A DNA stretch of 64,000 nt from Aquatica leii (taxonomy: Eukaryota > Arthropoda > Insecta > Coleoptera > Lampyridae), in assembly GCA_035610365.1 (NCBI GenBank), contig CM069433.1, forward strand, positions 82,513,236 to 82,577,235. Direction: 5' to 3'. Positions 10,080-23,649 of the stretch are shown piece by piece (position 1 is the first letter of the stretch; each line of letters starts with the position of its first letter). The position numbers and the translations under genes are program-made. The notes beneath the pieces were generated by a model. It was not told where the DNA came from, ran no database searches, and saw only the letters and a list, made by a program, of their open reading frames with translations.

Positions 10080-13000
10080 TTTTTTAATTCGGTTTCTTTT
10101 CTTTTATTTAATACGTCAAATTTTCCATAAAAATCTTCAAACCGATAAGAACAAATTCCTATTTTCGTTTCTTAATTTTTATTTTTAGACACCAAAAATA
10201 TTAAATTTGATACAAGGAGTAAATGCAAAAAACCAGATATAATTAATAATTTGTGAGAAACTATTGAAGTCTAATGCATTGCTAATCAAAGTAAAGTTTA
10301 CCTGAACCGTTTAAGACCTTTGTTGTAATAAACACGGTGACACATCGTTTACACAACTATATGCTTGTACTCAAATTTATCTGAGAATCCTTACTAAATC
10401 GAAGGAAACAAATATAATAGTTTGTTCTCTTTGCAGCATCCAGTAATTAATGGTATTTAAAGTAGACATCAAGTATGTAATCATGTGATCACACAAGTAT
10501 TTGTGATATTTATTAGAAGCAGAAATGCCTTTGATATATATTGTAGGTGCATTGTGCATAAAGTATGCATTATAAAGTTTGCAAATGCCTTTAAGTTATC
10601 TTGATTTATTATAAAGGAAACTTGATTAAATCGTACTGGTGTAAACTGATCTTGTATGTAATTTTATACAACCCTAACAAAAATGTTACGCAATAAGTTT
10701 GAAATTTATTTGAAAATAATTAAAATACGTGTGAACAGCGCTAAAATGGTATTATAACAAGAGCAAAATGTCACATGGCATAAACGTTAAATTCTATAAC
10801 TACAAAAAATTGGTAATTTAACACCACTTCTAGAAGTTCAACTTTAATGGCTTTTGTAAAACGTGATACTAAAGTTTTAATTTGTTGTATGTAATTGTCT
10901 GTTTTATGTATAAAATGACTGCGACACATGGGTTTTATTAAAGTAATTTAAAGTAATCCATAAACTCCAGCACAATTCATACGTTATTTTAAAAAGATTT
11001 TCCTTATAAAAAAAATTAAAATAACATTGAAATTCACGACAATATCCTACTATTGTTTTGGAATAACCTAACTTTGGGGTTTGCTGTAGTAAAAAGAATT
11101 TCGTTACTGAAATAACAATTTCGAAATGAAATTAATTCATTTTCCCTGTTCTCCCGCGGACACATATCCACTTTATTGGAATTCTTTTTCTATTGTGCTA
11201 CCACCGCGATGAAATAATGCCTTAATACTGAACGATTGTTGTGTATTTATTGATATATCCCTTAAATTCCCGTTTAATTTTAAAACAAATTCGTTAAACA
11301 AAAAAAACTAACTTTAAAAATTATTTTATAAGTTAAATTGCTCCCAGAAAGATACATACAAAGTGCTGCGTATATCATTCGGATCCTAAAAATACACAAA
11401 AGATATCGGATTGCAACTTACTTTAAAATTCCTAAGGTGCTAAGGGCATATCCAATTCGCATTATTCAACAAGGTATCAGTTTCTCTTCCATCACTTTCT
11501 GAAAGCAACTAAGGATATCCACGTATATTTATTTATACTGTCATATATTGCCATTGATTTTCCTACCTAGATCTTATCGTTCATGTTATATTAACAACTC
11601 ATTTATTTCGTATCTACGTAGTACAAACGTGGTCAAATATTTTTTGAAAAAAAAAATTTAAGCTATTTTTATTGGTCACTTTTCTAGTTTTATTGAATTT
11701 TTTGGTAAATGATTTAATTCAATTAACAAAACATGTTGTATATGTAAAACTACGTCAATGAACCTCTTATATGCTTTTACTTAGAGGTACGTAAATGAAT
11801 GATTGACATCTAATACGAATAAAATTATTGCTCTATATTTATAATGTAATTAATCTTGTTTATAACGTGCGTGCTATACAAACTACCCATAATTATACTA
11901 TCGTTTTCCCAGAAGTCATGACCAAATGGAAATGAACGAAAATGAAATATACAAAAGCTACTACAAGCCCTATAACCCATAATTTAGACTCTATCTAAAA
12001 CTGACACCATTAATCTCATTAGATTGTAATGTAATTACTTCTACACCAAAATATTTTTAAAAATCCTGTAATACAATCGTACTCTCAGCATTTGTCCCTA
12101 AAAGTGAAACATAAAATAATGGTGATTCGCAGTTATACGTATCTAATTCTTATGGGAATCAATTTCAATCTCCTAAAAGTGATAAATTTGACACGGACTA
12201 TGATAATATAACTTATAGAGCACACAAACACATGTTAATGGATTGTGAAACCGATTTTTTTTTAACTTACAATTTGTGTATTCACGTATTTTGCACATAG
12301 AGAATATCCAATGAAACAGTCACGTGAAAACTATTTTTGTTGAATTCAATTTTGAATTTACAGATTGGGGGTTCGAATCCTCAAGAGGATCAGAAATGCG
12401 CACAAAACTTATCAGTAAAAAACGTAAAAAGAAGTCTCCCTCCAAACATTGAATCCTGAAGGTCAGAAAGATTGATATCGTGACATCATGAATTTTATAT
12501 TATTGAATAAAATTAATGGCTTTTAATAGAAAAACATACACGATGCATAATTTTTATTTAAAATAACTTTGTAAGTTTAGTTATAGAACAATTTGAAATA
12601 CATATAAAGGTTTGCGAATGTGAAGTTAGACGACTACACGACTAATATCAAATACCACATGTATTAAAAAAAATAGTGACGGAGTTTAATTGTCATAAAA
12701 TACAGTTTAAGAAAAGGACACTAAATCAACAATAAATGATTACAATAACAAGCAATTGCTCAAATGGCTGTAAAAGAGATAACACATGCTAGTTCCCATA
12801 AATGTTATCTATCTGTTAAAATCGATTTGTGAAGTAAGGAAAAAGAAAATAACTCCTATTAGGAACTATTAGGTTTACGAGGTCTTGTTACGTGGTATTT
12901 GTTTGATGGTTGCTGTTCCGTGAATGTACAATAGTCACGTATCACATTATATCAAATAAATTTGAATTACTAATATTAAGATTTTAATTAAAGCGACAAT

Positions 13001-13740
13001 TTGCCTATGACGTGGATTTAATTTAGAAAAAAATATAAACAAAGTCCGCGTTGATCTACAAGATCTACAAGGGAGTTGTTGAATTTCACAAAACAATTCT
13101 TAACTGTTTAGAATTCTACCGTGGTCGGTTAAGATTTCAATATTGTAGTCATTGCGTTCATCGCCCCTTATATCAATAAATGTGGCTTCATGCGTTCATC
13201 TAAAAATGTAAAAGATAAACATTTTTACAGTTAAAACTCATTAGATTTTATAACATAACCTAGCAACAGTATTTCATTGGAAATGTTACTATAAAAATAA
13301 ATTTTTGAGGCACGGAAGATGTATGAAAAGAAAACGCTTAATCTAGGTTCATTTTAAGCTTTTAAGTCGTGTAAAACTATAGTACATTCAAACAACTAAA
13401 AAATAATTTTCCCTGAGAAATCATTTTATCGTTACAACATTTTTACTCATACACTTCATTTTTCAAACATATTGTTACGAGTTACCGATAGATAAAGGTA
13501 AGAACATGTTTATAACAGAATTAAGGTTTCTCGTGTGGTCCGTTTCTCACAAGCCGAGCCTTCGTCGCACGTCGTAGTTGACATCATTAAAGCCTAGAAT
13601 AAATTGATTAATTGCGACTTGAGATCCCCCTTTTTTAGACTGGTTTCCGACGGATAAAAAGAAAGAAGAATGTCTCTCCCATTCTGACTTCAAGAAATCA
13701 GCATTCCAGTTTGTCGTTAACAATGAAAAAAAAAACATTT
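10080..13740. other. Long AT-rich stretch without recognised genes
   Basis: I see no exon with a recognisable product, no transposon coding sequence and no RNA gene. An isolated tRNA T-arm-like string at 12,369-12,379 has no accompanying tRNA and was not accepted. Confidence 0.5.
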
Positions 13741-13741
13741 T

Positions 13742-14074
13742 ATGAGTGACAAAACATTTGTCATTAAAAAAAAACCCGAGAAAACATCTGTTCAACAATA
13801 TACATTTTCATCAGTTTCAAGCTTGAAATGTAAGGTAATAGTTTCTAAAAAAAAAGACGTATTTTTTTCAAAAGAAGGCCAAATTCTAATTGTAGAAATT
13901 TGTTTTATTGTTGCTGGGAGGTGTATGCCTATAATAATGTTTACCCGTCAACGAGTGAAAGCAGATTTAATGAATGAGGTACTATTGTCATTCATCCAAG
14001 CAAAAAATAATCACTTAGTTTCGGGCACATCTAGAAAGAGTAGTGACAGTGTTCCAAATTGGAGAAATTTTTAG
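13742..14074 (+). pseudogene. Possible pogo-like (DDE_1) transposase fragment
   Basis: A 110-codon frame contains SKEGQILIVEICFIVAGR followed by CMPIIMFTRQRVKADLMNE. It resembles the region just after the first catalytic Asp of pogo/Tigger-type transposases, where the family has an E-R-G-K segment, a run of hydrophobic residues, then a PP..IF.R.R.K segment. The N-terminal CENP-B-like HTH and the later catalytic motifs are not visible, so this would be a short dead fragment. The match rests on one motif block. It could also be a chance reading frame. Confidence 0.4.
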
Positions 14075-14689
14075 AAAAGCTTCTGCATAAATTGTAACAA
14101 TACTCATAGCTTCTACAACTGATACTAAGCGGGGCCATCCCCACATTTTTACTGCCGCCAATTTCTTTGCAGCCAAAACTATTGAAACAGGTGACATTAA
14201 TATCTTGTTAAGACTGACAAACATATGATAAATAAAAAACGACAATGCAATACATTTAGGCTAATCAGTCAATTTGTGTTGAGCACTGGTTTCGTTTCGC
14301 TATAGTTTTTCCTAAAACGGTTTTACTTTTTCCCCATGTTGGCAAAGATAGCCAAGCATCCAAAATATTCATCGAGGAAAGACCGTAATTCTTAACTCAT
14401 CGCTGCATAAAAAAGAAATAAAAAAAATAATGTAAAAGTTGTGCAAGTGTTTCTCAGCAGAGCAAGAAAGCAACTAAAATAAGAATGATGACGGGGCGCA
14501 TGTTTGCAAAATTGTATCCCATTTTACATCGCCATGTTCACCGTTTACGCTTTATTATATATTCTGTGACATTGAAATTGCAACACCAAAAAGGGGTGGG
14601 AATTTAGTGACCAATCTTGGCAAAAAAATTTAGCTATTCAGAAGTAGTCTGTGATTAAAATTTCAAAGAAAAGAAATAAATATGAACTT

Positions 14690-15480
14690 ATTTTTTATTT
14701 AATAACGTGTTGATCCCCCCTACTGACTTCACACTCCCTCGCTCTCCGTGACATAGATTCGAGTTATTGATTGCATCCAAAGCAACTTGTATTTGTAGAA
14801 GACGTTCCTCTGTCTTCTACCCATAGCGTCTAACAGGTGTTCAATAGGCGAAATATAAGGAGATCTGGGGGGTCATGATAAAAGATTAACACTAGCCTCT
14901 TCCAATCGGACCATAATATGTCTTACTATGTGCAAACAAGCATTATCCTGCTAAAAAAGTGGGTCTTCCGACTGCTGAAGAAATAAAAGTTAAAATCGCC
15001 AGGCGTTCATATTGCCTCTGATGAATACCAAACGATACTTACTCCCATAGACTATAGGACCCTATACCACAATTTAACAGTGTGGTGCACATGCCACTCA
15101 ACAGAAAATTGAATATTGCACCGTTTCCCACGCCTTCGTGACACTCTCAACGGCCATCAAGCATCCCAAAACAGATTCGGGATTCATCGGAAGACTACTC
15201 TATCCCATTCCATATTCCACTAGAGTCGCAACCTACACCACTCCAAACGTTGATGTCGGTGTTGAGCCGTCAGTGGTAGCACAAGGTGTGGCCGATAGGA
15301 TTGCAATCCGAAATCCGGTAAACTGTTTGAAGGGTTATAGGAGAACCTTCATTACTTAACCATTGATCGGCAATTGATCTGATACTGGAAAATCGGTCTC
15401 TTATTACCATAAGTTGAAGATAGCGGTCCTGCATCTAATTTGTTTGGCTCCATTGCCCAGTTCCTTGTCTACGACGATTC
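14690..15480 (-). pseudogene. Degenerate Tc1-like transposase
   Basis: Minus-strand translation in shifting frames gives, in the right order, parts of a Tc1-family (DD34E) transposase. Near 15,330 is NEGSPITLQTVYRI, from the HTH-to-catalytic linker. Near 15,170 is FSDESRICFGMLDGR, the first catalytic Asp block. Near 14,850 is SPYISPIEHLLDAMGRR, the conserved SPDLNPIEHLWD-like block carrying the final acidic residue region. Near 14,720 is a C-terminal tail. Several stops and frame changes are present. Plus-strand reading frames at 15,138-15,691 are shadows of it. Confidence 0.8.
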
Positions 15481-15699
15481 TGACCTGGTGGTTTGGTTCC
15501 AGTTAAGACGATTTAAAATTTCCAAAATAAATGACTTTCAACTTTTACAAAAAATGTTTCCGAATAAGAACAATCGTTGTTTTGGTCCTCATAATTACAT
15601 TCTAAAATATAATTTTTTGATATCTCTTGCATCCTTTTTATACTTATATATAATATATACTCCAGATTCCAGAGCATATAACTTCCGTTAGCCAAACAA

Positions 15700-17690
15700 T
15701 AGTTTTTTCATGTAAATTTCACACTGTTCATGTTGATTGCAAAAGCACCGCTATTCAAAAGATACTGGCAGTGAAAAAAACATACTTAAAACGTATCCTT
15801 GAGCAACTATAACTTTGAATTTATTTATATAATAATAAACTTTACCAAGAATATACAATCACTCTAATAGTGATTTTGGATTATCTCAGTTTTTATTTAT
15901 TTTAGAGATGTGTTAATAAAAATGTTTAAACAAAAGAAAAGTCACATGCTTTCATAACTTACATCAACTGTATTTTAAAAACATTTAACTCGACTCTTTT
16001 TATTTCTACCAATAAAGCTTACCTTACTTTTTTTTAATTAACTATGATTTGCAAAAAAAAAGAACGGACCGAGCGTATGCTACTAGATAGAAAAAATATC
16101 GTTTATATTAATCATAATTTCGCTTTATTGTATCAATTTTCTTCTCATGTTTGTTTCTATACGTGAACAATAACCTATTTGCATATGCCTTTAAGCGGAA
16201 TTTTCACAATACGCTTGTTTAGAGTGAAAAATTTAATCATTGTACTCTAAAAACTATTTTGACGAACCTACGTAATATTACCTTATTTAAACATCTGTAA
16301 ATACGTAAACTTTGAGTTACTGTGCATTTTCAGTGTACTTGGAAAGAATGTGTAGTTCTTAGAATAACAATTTAATTTAACTATGTGTTATGTTATAACA
16401 TTAATTTGTATTTATTTTTAATTTTAGTTTCAGCAAATGACTGAGAATCAATATTTAGTCGTTAGAACAGTGGCTTAAACATAACATTTTTTTTTTATTA
16501 ACGGCCTCAACAAACTATATACTTAGTAATGCAACACACCCGTAATTTTCGATTTATTTGGCTCAATATTTTGTTTTATTTCAAAATGTTTTACTAAAAC
16601 TTTGATTTTGGCATTTTTGCTTGTATTAATGTTATTATTTTCCTTCTAATTTAACAACCTACTACTTTACTACTTAATAATCAATAAACATTTATTTGTT
16701 TTTTGAATATCGGATTTTGTTATCGAAAAGTACCAATTTGATTCTATTAAGCGGCGTGTACTATACCTATAAGTAACCTTCAGTAAATTATTAGATAAAG
16801 ATGCATTTTTAATTATCGTTTTCAGTTAATGAAACCGAATATAAAGTTATTACCTTTAATGAAAGAAAGATAAAATCTACGGTCACAACATTTTTAACAC
16901 TTGAAAAATAAGTTTTGCAACAAAGATTTTTATCAAAAACTTCGTTATATTTCTGTAAATAGTAATGATTACAAAAAAATTATATCTGTACGAAAAAATT
17001 TGAGCTACAACAATGAAACTAAAAATATTACGGTATAAAATGTCTGTTACCAAATATTAAAATATGTGATTACAAAAATGCATACATTTTGTCGGTGTAA
17101 AATGTTTAAAATATTTCAGCATGAATTCCATACTTTCATCTTAAATAAATGAATTTTTCTTGTTTTATTATGCATACTAACATACTATATGAGCGTAATT
17201 GATTAATTCCACAAATTCCAATCGGTATTTTCACCAATGTAATTTCAAGCGTACAAACCGATACATCATCAAAATACTTCAATTTTCATTAGCAATTTGT
17301 ATAACAAACCTAAACAGCGCTCAATCCGCATTTATAGAGATATGATGACTAATCAGAACGCAAATATTATTTTCCTTTGTTATGATTGAATTCTAGCGGG
17401 AAGTGTACAGTTTAAACGGCTTATTTTATAGAGGCAAAAATAATAATTGCAACAATTGGTTTAAAAGCATTGTTTGCGCAAAACATGGTGATTATTATGG
17501 TTTATTACATCAGTTTGACGCCCCTATCAACTATGTTATGTATATGACGTAATAATTTTGGGTCGTCGGTTCATACAGATCCATATAAGAAGTAATAACC
17601 AACAAATGATGTTATAAAATTTTTTATGTATAGCATAAGTCTGAATTATACTGCAAATAATGTTGACGGAAACTGGAAGAATGTAACATT
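15700..17690. other. AT-rich stretch, probable intron
   Basis: Nothing coding was recognised apart from the dispersed repeat listed at 16,258-16,495. If the exon at 17,698 is real, this is intronic sequence downstream of its donor site. Confidence 0.5.
16258..16495 (-). repeat. Dispersed repeat, copy A
   Basis: Its reverse complement contains tatgtttaagccactgttct, aaataaatacaaattaatg, ctaagaactacacattcttt and tacgtatttacagatgttta. These align in order with 28,097-28,430 and, in part, 33,080-33,190. This copy lacks the MITE found inside copy B. The family is unknown, with no coding capacity. Confidence 0.7.
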
Positions 17691-17697
17691 AACTTAC

Positions 17698-17749
17698 CTC
17701 ACAGCTTGACTGGTTTATGTTGCTCAAGTTCAACCTGTACACTCGATCC
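17698..17749 (-). CDS. Sema2a: Internal exon of a semaphorin-2a-like gene
   Basis: On the minus strand the acceptor ttctttttgcag precedes, and the donor GAG/gtaagt follows, a 52-bp exon. After one base completing a split codon it encodes DRVYRLNLSNINQSSCE with no stop. Insect semaphorin-2a has a closely similar segment early in its Sema beta-propeller, where the split codon would be the Met before DRV and the next residues begin Arg-Asp. The phase at both ends fits that reading. Sema-2a is a secreted axon-guidance ligand for plexin B. No other exon was recognised in the window, so flanking introns must exceed about 17 kb downstream and 46 kb upstream, or other exons were missed. The match is from memory of the family and covers only 17 residues. 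Confidence 0.62.
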
Positions 17750-18886
17750 CTGCAAAAAGAATACATTTTTAATCATTAAATTTAAATAAATTGGAATACA
17801 TAAAATGACTAAGAAACGTCTGTTTGTATGTGTAGACATAATTTATTAAACAAACAATTTACTTAAACATCCATTTGCAAAATGACAAGACCGATAAGAG
17901 AATATTTTTCAAACAACCTGTTGAAATATGTATTTCTTATGCAGTCTTTTCAAGTACAAACACTCCTAACCGTTTAATCTAAATAAACTACGCAAGTTTT
18001 CAAACTTTAAACAAACTAAATATAATAGTCATCACAGAAATAAATTCATAATACGCAAACAAGAATTTTATAAAAACCTGTAGCAATATTTATTTCAATT
18101 TATTATTTTTTATTTTAGCGAACATTGATTTTTCGACAAAGTGGGGAAGAATTTATTATCTGGATATAAAGAAATACTTAGAAGTAAAAATTTAAAGCAA
18201 AATAATTTCGTGAAACGTAACGTTTATGAACCTTCAAATTATTATTAAAATTCTCTATTAAAAACTTGGATGATTTTTTTTCACATTTTTATTGTTTATT
18301 TTACGATAATAATGAAAATTACATTTAGTTATTTGCAGATTTAAGTCGTAAAAAATTTTACTACTTAATCAAACTACACAAATTTTATAGAGTTGGAAAT
18401 TCTGTAGAAATAGACGTTGTAACTTTCATTTAAAGCTTTAAAACGGTAATAAACGACGGATGGTATCTTAATTTTCAACTTAAAGTAAAAAAATATATAA
18501 AAATCTAACCTTCGTAACTTCTGAAGCTTTTATACTCGTGTTCAATAATACAACTAGTGTTTAAGTGTATTAATAATAAATTCTTATTAGTTTATAGCAT
18601 ATCTAAGATAAAATTTGCTTTCCAAGGTTCTTAAACACTAGAGAATAAGTCACTAACGCAAAATTAAATTTTGAAATGGTTTTATAGCTAAAAAAAATAT
18701 GTCGTTTTTTGTGAAAAAGCTCTAGTTCTCTATATTTTTTATTTGCACATTTTTTACACGTCAGTTTCAGATACATTCTTAAAATAACCAAATAAAATAT
18801 TCGTTTGCAACAATTTTTTTTCAATACTCTCCAGATACCTGTGACCTATTGTTAATTCTTTCTCTACAAAAAGAAGCATTGGTACT

Positions 18887-20398
18887 TACCCAAGCAACAT
18901 TTTGTAACCGTGGTTACGTTGTAACCAGTTGCAAATTAGTAACATTAGCACCATAGTAAATAAACCGTTGCAGCAACGTAGCAGCAACTTTCGTAATTTA
19001 CTGAGGTTTCAAATCTATAACAGAAATAACCATTTTACAACTATGGTTATAACTAAGTTTTTTTAAACCCTTATGTAACTACAGTGTCAATTTAGTGGCA
19101 TTAAAACCTTCATTTCGGTTTGGAGTGTAACAGTCTTGAAACTATGGTTACAAGTGTGAATTTCTAAAACTACACTACAGTGTTAATCTATACGTTGAAA
19201 CAGCAACAGAAGAAGTGCATTTTACGAGATATTTATAAGACACATAGACCATTATGATTATCCAATAAACAGTACTGAAAGTGTTTCTAATTCATAACTA
19301 CGTAAGTACAATTATTGGTATATTATATTACTATAATTTTAATCGTGCATTTAAACTACTGTTTCTAATTTAATCAACGTTGAAGAATTAGTTGCCAATT
19401 ATAAGTAAGCAAATTTTAAATTGATTTTATTTTCTTCTAGGATACAATAGAATTTGATTGCAAGTACATTACAATATTACACACAGTGATCAGAACGTGT
19501 AAATTAGATCGCCATTGCGAACACCTATAATCTTTAAAAAAGCAGTCGAGATTATGATCATTGAACCGATTATAATTGCACATGTGCATTTGTAGCCTAA
19601 TACCAATATTTAACTAAGAATGACGTAGACGCATTAAACTATAACATGTGAGGAATATCTTAATTCGCCATGGTCTTTTAACACAAAGACATTTTTCTCT
19701 TAACAAAATTTATGCATTTACTATTTACAAAATTTATAAATAATAGACATAATCCGCTTTTCTTGAAAATTTGCTGTAAAAACCTGTTTACTAGTACCTA
19801 CCTGCAACAGATGTAAAAATTCTTTTATTATATCTTTTTTGTTTGAATTTAGTTCTATAAGAAACTATAAAAATTTAAATAATGTACATTTATTATACCT
19901 TTTTATATATCTGTATCTTTTTGTTAATATATTTTTATCTCTACTTTTGTTTTAATCTTTATGATGCAGTTAGTAACAAAAATCTTGGATAAGTTGCTTA
20001 ACAAAGCGGTTATAAAGTAGTTTCAAATAATGGTAATAAGCATGTTTTCAAAACAGTTACATAGCAGTTGCTGTAAACGGTAACTACAATGTTACAAATC
20101 AATTACAAAACCGTGATGATAAACCATTACAGAAACGATTCAGAATAGGTAAACATGATTTGTAAAAAACCGTTATAGCAACGCTGCAAAACAGTTACAA
20201 AGTAGTAATTGCAACGGTTTCAGACACGTTGTAAAACGGTTATAATATTACTGCAGTTGCCTTGCAACTGACCAAATCCGGTATTGACAACGGATCAGGA
20301 AAGACTCAGCAACTATTCTGTAACTAAATACCTTACTGAAACCATAGTTGCAAGAGAGTTTTACAACCGTTTTGTAACTGATTTTTGCTACTTGGGTA
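18887..20398. repeat. 1.5-kb element with TACCCAAG ends and GTAAC-rich arms
   Basis: The ends are tacccaag (18,887-18,894) and its reverse complement cttgggta (20,391-20,398). About 300 bp at the left and 420 bp at the right are dense in gtaac/gttac and related strings such as ttttgtaac, ggttac and acggtta, roughly seven exact GTAAC/GTTAC in each arm. The middle (about 19,210-19,960) lacks them and is ordinary AT-rich DNA. No reading frame of note is inside. It looks like a non-autonomous DNA transposon with subterminal repeats, the usual sites bound by a transposase supplied in trans. I found no clear target duplication. Confidence 0.6.
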
Positions 20399-21139
20399 TT
20401 CTTCCTACAATTTTACGCAACTTATTGAAATTAAAAAATCGTTTGTATAGAGTGTAAAGCAACGTATTCTTTAAAATTTAAAACGAGAGAAGAAAACTAA
20501 GTTGAACTCAACCATTTGATCCGTGTCAGAATTTTTTAAATTGGAATTTTTTAAGAAGGCTTTTCGCCATAAATATCTTTAACACATTTGCTTTGCAGCG
20601 TCAAAATTGATAAATTTTACAACTGCTTTTATTCACTTACCGTTTTCTTATACATTTGTTATTCACAAAAGGGTTTTTCTTAGGAAAAAAACTCACTGTT
20701 TACGTTCAAATATGAACATGCGTCTGTGTGTAAAACAATCATTAAGATTGCGATTATAATTTTTATTATAGGATGTTCCCATACACTTTTTTTTCCTACG
20801 ACCCTCCCTACAAAGCTCATAACGAACGCCCCTGGAAATCGTTTGTTTTAAAATAACTCTTGAAGTACTATGTGTAATTTAATATTTTTTTAATATGATA
20901 GTTACTAGAAAAATCTCTTTAACATAAACCCGTTGATTCATATTCGGCATGCTTCTTTAGTTGGCCAGAACGGACTAACTCTAACACAAAATGCTTTTTT
21001 TTGTCCTCTGTATGATATAGACACAACAATAATGTTTTTGAACAGCTGGATACTGTTGATCGATATCGATAAAATAAACTGTTTACGAAAACAAAATATG
21101 TATTTTTATTCAATAATTCTGTATATCGATTTAACATGA

Positions 21140-21480
21140 GCTCTTTCTATTCTTATGCATTCCCTAACTCTAAGAATTGAAGATTGTTGAACCTTCCACA
21201 ATGCCTCATTACTGCTTTTTCGCCGCAATGGAAATTAACCATTTCTAACAAGTTTTCTCGATTGTCTATTGTATTAGCATAGACTAATGTTTTTAAGTAG
21301 CCTCGCAAAGCAAATCTAATGGATTTAGGTCAGGTGATCGAGGAAGCCAAAGTTCTTGTTTACGTGTTGTCGAACTATTGCATTAAATATTGCCCCGTCA
21401 TGCATGAACCACATAGCAAGTCGTATGGTCAGAAGTAGCTTTTCTAAACGTGATGGCAAATAATTTTGAATAAATTCTCC
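21140..21480 (-). pseudogene. Mariner-like transposase fragment, catalytic half
   Basis: The minus-strand translation reads RLAMWFMHDGA then VRQHVNKNFG, then, beyond frame breaks, RLLKNIS and KLVRNG with a tail. This corresponds to the second catalytic Asp region (WxxHDGAP...VRxxLN) and the downstream part of the same arthropod mariner-like family as at 3.0-4.3 kb. Stops are frequent and the typical WIGRGGP block is lost. Confidence 0.65.
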
Positions 21481-23649
21481 AGTTCACCTTTTTGTTTGTC
21501 CCCTGTATTCTCGGTACGCCCACCTTTCGTTGTTGGAGTAGAGACAAAAATGCCAAATTTTAAACACGATTTTATTCTTCGGGTAAAATTTGAAGAACGC
21601 AGAAATTCTCTAGCGTTGTGTACTGTAACGAATAAACTAACGAATAAACTTTAATCGTGCCAAATATGTAACTACTAACATAATTTAAAATTTAAATAAT
21701 AATTAATAATAATGCACCGTGCTAGCTCTATGATTTTATTAAATATAAACAACACACAAACATTAGAGCGATGAGAAATATTACTAATTATAATCAGGGA
21801 CGGGGTGTTCTACTCGTACACTAATATTTACAATTCTAATTTGAAATATAATTTGGACGCCACAATATTTTTTGTATTAAATTTATAACGGTTAAATATT
21901 GAAACCAACAGATAAACAAATCTTAAAACTAACACTTAATTAAGTTATTAAGGTACATACATGTTATTTGAAGGTTAGTTACCACTTGTTGCTGTTCGTA
22001 ACTTCAGCGCATGGGCGTGATCATCATGTGACTTAAATGAATTACGCAATACTTGGAAATCTTCCGGATTTACTTTCTATTGTTTTCGTATAATTTGATT
22101 TATCCTATCACCTTAGCTCGATGATCATTAACCATAACTTCATAAACGTATAGGGGGAACGTACGTATCAGAAATTTTCCATAATCGTATCGTACATAAA
22201 TCGTAATATTCGTATTCAAAAAACGTAACGTAAAACCATCAAAATTGTACGTATCCAAACAAATCAAATCGAACGTATCAACCAGAGTATATCGTAACTC
22301 ATAGTTAAAAAAAAAACTTTCAGTTCGTGCGGACAAAAAAACTAAAACGCAAAATCCAAAGGTTATACAACACGTGTACAGAACAAAGAAATCACTTACC
22401 CCTTTAGATTACGGGTTTCTTAAAACAGACGAAGGCAAAAAAATAAAGCGACGAAAGCGAAAATACAGCGACAAAAGCGGGTATTTTCAGTGCATGACTA
22501 CTAAAGCAGATTTCCACAGTTCAAATTTAACATGAGGAAATTTTCTGCACGTTATGCAGGAACGTCCGCTTCTTTTGAAAGTTCAACGGAAGATGCTTGA
22601 AACAATATGGCTACGAATCATGCATGAGTAATGTGCATCAGCGATTTGCGCACGCAGAGACTGCAAAAATGTTAAATTAAGTCAGAAGCATTCAATCGAA
22701 AAAATGTAAACGTTACAGTACGCCCAACAAGGTGTCATTGTTAAGTATTTCACGCACCTCCATGTGAATATGAAATCGAATATTGTGGCAATCTGAGTAA
22801 TAGTCTTTATTTGGGGTAAGCATTTATTTCTTGTGTTGTGGTTTAATGTAATGCTTCCGTAATTGTCTGCAGCGGGTTTTCATACCCCCACACGTTTTCT
22901 TTGTTTGTGTAGATAATAAGCAGATGTTATAATTGGGAAAATTTTCATGATGACGTCATGTTTCTGTGTCTAACAGTATCTACACCTTCGTGGGGTTGGA
23001 TGCAATTATTATACGTATTGAAAGAAACTTTTACCAAAAATTACGAAGTTAATTTGAGGTTTATTTTCAGTGATCATATGAACAAAAGTTTACTTGTGAT
23101 CACGTCGTATGTACGTTTTTTTGTTTTGTTTTTCAATTAAGTTTTAGGTAATACTGGTAAGGTGTATTCGCTAGTCACATACTTGAGGAAAACTAATTGT
23201 AAGTATTACACTTTCTATTTTAATTCTTAGTATTTTGGTTGTCAGTCGATTGTAAAAATGACCGTACGTACATGTTAGGTTGTTAACGCATTTAATTATA
23301 AAATCGTTTTGTTGTATCACATATTATTATACGGTACGCTTTGATTCTCTAAATCTTCGATTTTCATATTTTTGTGGTTTATTCTGAATGTAAAAGTTAG
23401 GCCGACTAGGTTACTTTACTGTACGACGTGTTGCCCAGTCAAAGGCGTAGTTTATATTTTGTCTGTGATACCGATCTACGTGCTAGAGTTTGATAAAGTA
23501 TGTATAAATATACTTATGTACCTTCTTCTTCATCTAACGTGAACTAACTTTCAGCTGCGGGTAGATTTAAACGGTGTCTTCCACCCTAATTTTTCATTGT
23601 TTCGGTGCCTTTTTAAATTTAATTTATAATCTAACATTTTATAGCCGTA

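Noticed and set aside
10420..10460. ttctctttgcag acceptor-like site on the plus strand
   Set aside because: No open frame or donor follows at a sensible distance.
11340..11520. Minus-strand splice-like pair with a candidate exon, tested as a further semaphorin exon
   Set aside because: Frames contain stops or do not resemble any Sema segment.
12360..12395. tRNA-like T arm ggttcgaatcc
   Set aside because: No acceptor stem, anticodon arm or A box upstream. At best a fragment of a tRNA-derived SINE promoter.
14050..14400. Minus-strand string DEYFGCLAIFANMGKK resembling a piggyBac transposase block
   Set aside because: One short block with stops on both sides and no catalytic Asp region. Too weak to annotate.
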